Made by a program: the position numbers and the translations under genes
Notes under the pieces: generated by a model
Seen by the model: only the letters and a program-made list of their open reading frames with translations
Databases searched by the model: none
What the model was told of the DNA's origin: nothing
Assembly (NCBI GenBank): GCA_029962745.1
Contig: CM057167.1
Coordinates: forward strand, 16,824,704-16,888,703
From: Echinometra lucunter
Taxonomy: Eukaryota > Echinodermata > Echinoidea > Camarodonta > Echinometridae
Length of the DNA stretch: 64,000 bases
Direction of reading: 5' to 3'
Shown: one piece after another, positions 49,743-64,000 of the stretch
Layout: every line of letters begins with the position of its first letter
Position numbering within the stretch: the stretch's first letter is position 1

Positions 49743-50039
49743 TCCATGGGGGGTCCGCCCACTTGACCGAAGGCCCGCGAGACCGACTTTTCTCGTATTG
49801 TATTTTCCTTCATCACAAATAATGCGCTGTCGGTATATAAAATAATTATGTCTCCTTTAGCATGTTTAGTCCTCATTTCCGGAGGTCCCGCTGCTCTTTA
49901 ATACTTCTTATTAAACTTCCATCTGGCACAGGAATTGGTTAGAGCGGTGTGATATCATAGATTACAATTTGCTATTTTCGGATTCGCGGGCCTCCGGTCT
50001 CGCGGGCCTTCGGTGAAGTGGGTTGTGACCGTCCATGGA
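49743..50039. mobile_element. Inverted-repeat element with GC-rich arms (297 bp)
   Basis: Left GTCCATGGGGGGTCCGCCCA then ACCGAAGGCCCGCGAGACCG; right CGGTCTCGCGGGCCTTCGGT then GGGTTGTGACCGTCCATGGAC. Arms of about 45-50 bp pair with a few mismatches; the inner 21 bp block is perfect. The centre is AT-rich and non-coding. Confidence 0.8.
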
Positions 50040-50883
50040 CCCCTCAACATTCTAATTCATAAAATCATTGATATATTAATTAATCCATTCACTAGGTTGA
50101 TCACTCTGCATATACTTTCTCATTACCTTTCACTCCTTTCATTTATCAATCATTTATTCATTCTGTGGTTCGTTAAATGTCCTATTCATTTTCTACATCA
50201 TTCATACTTTCTTTATCAAACTCTCCATTCATTCAATCAATCTTTCATTCAGTCACTCATTCCTATATTCATTCATTCCGTAATTCACCCATCATATCAG
50301 CCATTCACTCCTTCATCCATCCAAACATTCACTAATTAATCCAAAACTCATCCTTTCCAGAATCTCCAATTTACAGTTTCAATCTCATTTGACCAGTACA
50401 AAAAAATTTAATGTAAAATTGCTTGATTCTCAGAAACATGCTGTTGTTTTCAGTGAAATGATTTATTGAGTTTCAGTGAAAACGTCACAATGATTTCTCC
50501 CGAAAATTTGAAATATTTATTTTACATTAATATCATACTGTAATAAAAATTTTTATGATTAGTTAACACTTACAGGTCAATATATATATTGAATGTTCAC
50601 ATACTTACAGTCTGTACAAGTTCTCAAATATGTCATTCCAAAGAGAATGCAGAAATATAATTACAAACAAGATTCATAATCGTAAAATTATGTAAATATA
50701 TATATTTTTGAACTCATAATTCACTATAAAGCAGTTAGGTACAGCTAAATTGGCTAGATTATCAAATAGAAACAAGCTCAAATTTGATCAATCAATATAA
50801 AGAACATGTGAAAAGAAATAAGAACTTGCATCTTAAGAGGTCAGATCTAAATACTTCAAGAAAATTAAGTATCAAATCAGTCA

Positions 50884-51000
50884 TGAGTGAGTGGTTGAAA
50901 AAGCAGGTTTGGGGTTCAGTCCCCCGATTTGGCACCGCTTTGTAGGCACTCAAGCTATGTCTTAGAACCGTATCTTTGTTACGTATAGAAAAGTGGTTTT
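50884..51000 (+). mobile_element. Degraded tRNA-like SINE remnant
   Basis: GTGAGTGGTTGAAAAAGCAG followed by GGGGTTCAGTCCCCC has the spacing of A and B boxes of a tRNA-derived SINE head, then GGCACTCAAGC. Weaker than the 44 kb copy and from a different body family. Confidence 0.45.
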
Positions 51001-53109
51001 ACATACCCGCCACCACCACACTCAAAGAGAATTGTAAAAAACCCCAAAACAAACTGACAGAAAAAAAAAAGCAGAAAAGATTCCTTAGCAACTAGCACTT
51101 CTATCTACAATCCATGTTTCCTGTTATGAATTACTGCACAAAAGTGATTAGCCTACAAACCTCTGTAATTTGTTTTCCCTTTTTCCTTCAAAACCAGTCC
51201 AGGTATCTCACAGAAAATAGGAATATGCATCATTTTCACCAAATATGCCTGATGTATAAAAATTTATGATAAAAAGTACAATTTACTGCATGACATAAAG
51301 TAAAACAGTGACTGAAAACAAACTATCAACTCAGCTTTAGACAAAAATATGCTGGAGATCTTTAGTTGTTGACATGTTCAAAATCAGTAAACACACAGTG
51401 ATCAGTCTTTTGACTGCTCTGAAAATGAATGAGTTAAACGTGATTAACGGTAAATACATGTATGAACAGAGCAATATATATTGTTATAAAGCTAAATTAC
51501 CACAACTCAAAACTACACAAAAATATTTGTTCTGATATATACGAAATAAATAGCAACCTAAGAGTATATAACGAAATGACAAATTCAGACTTTACAAAAC
51601 TGTAAAGTACTTCAACATAAAATATTTCTAATTGCAGATACACAAATAGATTAATATAAATTTGGAATTGCAAGATTACTTAAAAGAAAACTCTGTATTT
51701 TGCACTTATTCACAGCATTTGAGCTAAACGTTATACAAATGGTAAAGAGGCAGTGTGTCCTTCACACGACAATGACATCTCATCAGCTCAATAACACTTC
51801 TCCTTTGATTACAAACAGATCAGTAAGAAATACTTTTACTAAATTATTATACATGCAAACATGCACTTCAACACACCTCCTGATAACACTTTGACATTCT
51901 GATTCATTCACGATGAGTTTACTTCTTGGTTAAACCCCAAATGTACAGATAAATGTGAAACAAACTTTCCATAATTATAGAACCGTAGTCTGGTGGTAGT
52001 CATGAAGTACAGAAAAAAAAATAATACCTGGAGATAAATTATTCAAAGTACTGGCTAAACAGAAAAAAGAAAAACACAATTTGCAAGTTTCTTCATTCAT
52101 TTTATCCCATTACATGTATTATTCTTTAGGAAGTACTGCTTTTGTTTATCTATTCTTTCTTAAAATCGAAATAGAGAAATGTTTACATGCATACGACAAA
52201 TATCTAGTTATAAAATCAACAATTAAACATATATTCATTTAGAGCTAGGCATTCATAATCATCTTCAGCATAACGATAATAATAATAATGATAATATATA
52301 TTAAATGTAACAGCTGAATACTTTTCTTTGTTTAAATATCACATAACACATCATTGATCACATATACACATTTGAGATGCTTCCAAGATTTTCATAAGAA
52401 TAATTCAAAGTAAATAACAGAAGCTCATACAAATTCCGTGCATTAATGCAGAGTTCCAATTCTTCATTCAAATCCAATATATTACAATCAAATCGTGTTT
52501 TTTTTTTCATAAATATACATTCCTCTTATTTGTAGTAAGAATCACAGACTATTTTATACAGGACTTTCCTTCAAATTTCGTATATACATCCTCATTTTCA
52601 ATATTTTGGTAGATCAGTTTTGGAGACTGCATCTTTTTCATGGAAGATATCAGAATAATGGAAAGAAAATTTGATCAAATATAAAAGACCATTCATTCAA
52701 TAAGCATGTCCTGTACAGAAGCACCCATACTGCTACCTATGTTGCACACAACAAACATTTTTGGAAAATATGTCTTGATATAATTGGGCAAGTCCAAGCC
52801 ATCTCATGATTTGTTGTCCCACATGTCACCACATTGCGGCGTGATGAGCATTTATGAATATTTTAGTTCAAAGTTCAAATCAAGTTTTATGTCCAAAGTA
52901 ATACCAAAACATACAATATCTTTCATAACATTAATTCATAAACTACATGTAATTTACATCATTTTCTCTTTTTTTTTTTTTTACATCAATGCAAAATATT
53001 ACAAGTTTCATTTCAGTTTCCGACGCATGTATTTTTTTTTTTTATGCAAGGTGGACAATGTGAAATTATATCAAAGCACTTTCATGCCAATTTCCTTTTT
53101 GCTATCCAA

Positions 53110-53342
53110 ACTGTACATGAGCTTTGAACTTCCATCTTGTTGCCAATTTGAAGATTTTTGCTTATTTTCATTCAAAGAATTTGAGCATCATATGACAAAT
53201 ACTGACACAACAAAAATAGGAAGAGTATTTGTATATTTTTTTTGTTATTTTTGCTCATGTATTTGGTTTGATTTCTAGCGCTATGCATCAAAAGTGATAG
53301 GGCCAAACCACAAAATGTGGACCCTCTATCATTAATGGGTTA
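53110..53342. repeat. Diverged duplicated segment, copy near 53.2 kb
   Basis: Shares GCCAATTT-AAGATTTT, TTGCTCATGTATTTGGT, GGGCCAAA--A-AATGTGGA and TAAAAGT/AAAAGT-type blocks in the same order with 57,370-57,600. No coding sequence in either. Probably an old repeat family. Confidence 0.65.
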
Positions 53343-53812
53343 ATGTGATAGAATCATCAGATACACTAAAGTCTGAGATGTGAGCGGTAACATACGGGAC
53401 AAAATGGCTGGACATGCCCATTACAATTGTACAATTGAAGAGCTTGAATGCAAAAACCGATAAATCCACTTTTGTCAAATTGAGATATTTGCAATTAAAG
53501 ATCAAGAAAAATAAAGGAAATAATAAAAAATACATGCTGCTTCTGTCCATAACTTCAACAATATACCTTTATATATAATGAGCAATTTATCATTTGAAAA
53601 GTATTATTTTGTACTATATGATGACGACCTTACTTTAAAATGTTAAAAAATGGCGTTTATTGGTTTTTGCATGTAAACTCTTCAATTGTACTTACAATCT
53701 TCCTGCAACTCAATTCCCAACAACAAGGAACATCAGTACACTGTTACTATTATACTGTTAAAATTGTATTCTAGCTATGACCATAATATTGTAGCCGTGT
53801 CAAGACAGGGAA

Positions 53813-53976
53813 GAATTGCATCAGCGTTCACTAAGGAGTGTGAATTCACTTCCCTGTATCAATAATTCCGCAGTTACCCTGGTAACTCACCACTGAATTG
53901 CATCAGTATTCATTACGGAGGGGGAATTCACTTCCCTTTATCAATAATTTCACAGTTACCTTGGTAACTAACTTCT
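53813..53976. repeat. 82 bp tandem duplication
   Basis: Units GAATTGCATCAG-..-GTAACTCACCACT (53,813-53,894) and GAATTGCATCAG-..-GTAACTAACTTCT (53,895-53,976) differ at about ten positions. Both contain GGTAAC- and GAATTCACTTCCCT blocks. They lie in the possible HECW 3' UTR. Confidence 0.9.
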
Positions 53977-55524
53977 AAAGAAATGAACTTGATACAAGAA
54001 ACTAAAACAATAACAAGAAACCATATGAGGTAATGGCTGAGCTATGCAGACCAAAAGAAAAAAATCATACAATACTTTCCAAAAAAAGATATGAAACTAG
54101 TTAGAGATGAATCCTTTTCAAAATGGTGTACAACAAAGAAAGCTATTTTTAAAAAATGATCAAACCTGAACAAGCATAAGGTATATTGCAATGAAAGTTG
54201 CTCCCGACGATTCGTAGCTGGTGTATTACTATATTTGGAAGAGTGTATGGTCGGTTATATTCCCCCAGAGGCCATACGACAAAAAAGTGCAACATACTAC
54301 TCTTGTGCTCATGAATCCGAAGTATCTTACAATAATTACTTGGTAGACTGCTCCAGTCTGCAGAGTATGAAGATTTATATTAATATCTGATGACTGATGA
54401 AAATTCAGTCACTGACTGGGTATGTATACTTGATCTAGTTACAGCAAATATACATGTACACTGAATCAAACCCCAAGTTAAAGAATGTAAAGAATTTGGG
54501 CATACATATCTTTCTGCATGTACATTGCTTTCCATGAAAACATGCACAATGTTGATGGAAGAAGCCACTCTGCACAGACAACTCCGTCAGCTTACTGGCT
54601 CCCTGAACATCTGGTGGGATATGATATTACACAGCACATATAGCATGATTTCATCCTGACTGATGCATGCTTTCTATTCATAATAGCCTACGGTTGATGA
54701 AAGACAATTTTACAAACAAAGTTATAGACCATTCGTGAGATTTTTCATATGTTGGATTTTAGAGTAGATATTTCATAGCTGACAGAAGCACAGGAAAGAG
54801 CTGCAATATGCTGTCACTGCTCAAAAGCCTTTTAACTCATTGAACACTAAGCCCAAGGAAACTTGGGCTAGGGTCTATGGGAAATGTGTGTTATGCTGAA
54901 ATCATATTGTGCTCAACAGGCTAATGAGATACATGTAGTTACTGGACTTGATGGTCTGACCTTTACTCTGTCTTTGTCTTTCAAATGAACTTCTTGGCAA
55001 GAATTCACAACAGAGGGATTATGTTTCAAAGGGAAAGCACGATACGGGAGCGGTGACGCTGGCTCCGCCCTGGGACTGCTCTCTGAATCAAAATCAAAAT
55101 CACTTCAATCCAAACGATACATTGCACATGAAGTACAGACGGATGCAACGAAGAACTTGCCATCAACAGTGAACATCTGCATAGCAGATATACTCTCTCT
55201 ATTTCTCAATCTTTTTGGATGTTGCAAGAAGTGTCAATCAATTTCAAATCCCCCAAATGAGTCAAAAGTCTTGCGATTAATTGCAAATTTGCAATTAATC
55301 GCAACCCTGTTGCAAAAAAAGTTGTGCCTGACATTAACATCATGGGCAAGTCTTGCAATCAATCGCAAATCAAGCGCAACTTTACAAACGATGCCAAAAA
55401 TTTGTAACGGATATGCAATTGATCGCAACTGAACTTTCTTGAAACATCCCCATAGAGCCATATGAGAAGATATGGTGGGAAGGCTTGGCATAACATGATG
55501 TTACTTTACCCCCCCAAGCAGCTT

Positions 55525-63801
<8,277 letters not shown>

Positions 63802-64000
63802 CTATTGGTGAGAGGGAAATATAATGCATTATGATAAGGTTTTAATTTGACTAGACTGATCGGGAAGCACAAATATGCCTGTAATCAAGTAACCTAGAGG
63901 ACGTATCTAATAGAGGATCAATACCCTCCCTAGGACACCACCCCGTCAACTTGGGTTTTGGGAACTCCCAATTAAATAGAAGAATGAACTGCCGATGGAC

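Larger units (their letters stand above)
43141..50449. other. Intergenic block dense in mobile elements
   Basis: Lies between the kinase promoter and the possible HECW 3' end. Contains a TTTC microsatellite, a tRNA-type SINE, a 34 bp T run, a duplicated 90 bp unit, a 0.8 kb inverted-repeat element, two 417 bp TTAA-flanked elements, an 18-19 bp G run and a GC-rich inverted-repeat element. 44.25-45.0 kb and 47.7-48.95 kb hold nothing I recognise. No gene was found. Confidence 0.6.

Noticed and set aside
52784..53278. 164-codon plus-strand open frame.
   Set aside because: Phe-rich translation of T runs; overlaps a non-coding duplicated segment that has a diverged partner at 57.4 kb without an open frame.

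Overview
The window is a piece of an animal nuclear genome, most likely an echinoderm and probably a sea urchin. It is AT-rich, has small exons separated by introns of up to about 20 kb, and is full of short inverted-repeat elements, simple repeats, homopolymeric G/C tracts and the octamer TACATGTA. The deuterostome call rests on overall texture and on protein similarity recalled from memory; no search was run. There are no bacterial-type operons, and nearly all long open frames are chance frames in repeats or introns.

Two protein-coding genes can be supported, both on the minus strand and both cut by a window edge. Their exons were rebuilt from splice sites and reading phase. (1) A DRAK/STK17-type serine/threonine kinase of the death-associated protein kinase family starts at about 42,269 and runs left. 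Three coding exons are visible: 42,175-42,269, 22,328-22,540 and 14,115-14,259. They give 151 residues, from the start Met through the glycine loop, the ATP lysine and the HLDLK catalytic loop. The rest of the kinase was not found and should lie left of position 1, so positions 1-14,114 are read as intron. A likely promoter with a perfect NRF-1-type palindrome lies near 42.9 kb. (2) The 3' end of a HECW1/HECW2-type HECT E3 ubiquitin ligase lies between 63,801 and 55,810. Seven exons in perfect phase encode nearly the whole HECT domain, including the catalytic Cys in the last coding exon and the stop codon. The C2 and WW parts should lie beyond position 64,000. The two genes are in tandem, both reading leftward, and nothing in the sequence links their functions beyond adjacency.

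Layout: 1-14.1 kb, kinase intron 3 (GAA/TTC tract, several MITE-like palindromes); 14.3-22.3 kb, intron 2; 22.5-42.2 kb, intron 1 (many repeats, local duplications); 42.2-43.1 kb, 5' end and promoter; 43.2-50.4 kb, intergenic, very rich in mobile elements (TTTC repeat, tRNA-type SINE, a 0.8 kb inverted-repeat element, two 417 bp TTAA-flanked MITEs, a GC-rich inverted-repeat element); 50.4-55.8 kb, AT-rich and repeat-poor, possibly the HECW 3' UTR; 55.8-64 kb, the HECW HECT exons with repeat-bearing introns.

No new enzymatic or defence system is visible. The unusual content is the density and variety of non-autonomous inverted-repeat elements (about 15 recognisable copies, several flanked by TTAA), a tandem duplication that copies the HECW stop codon into its own 3' UTR, and a palindrome carrying two full CRE octamers in a HECW intron.
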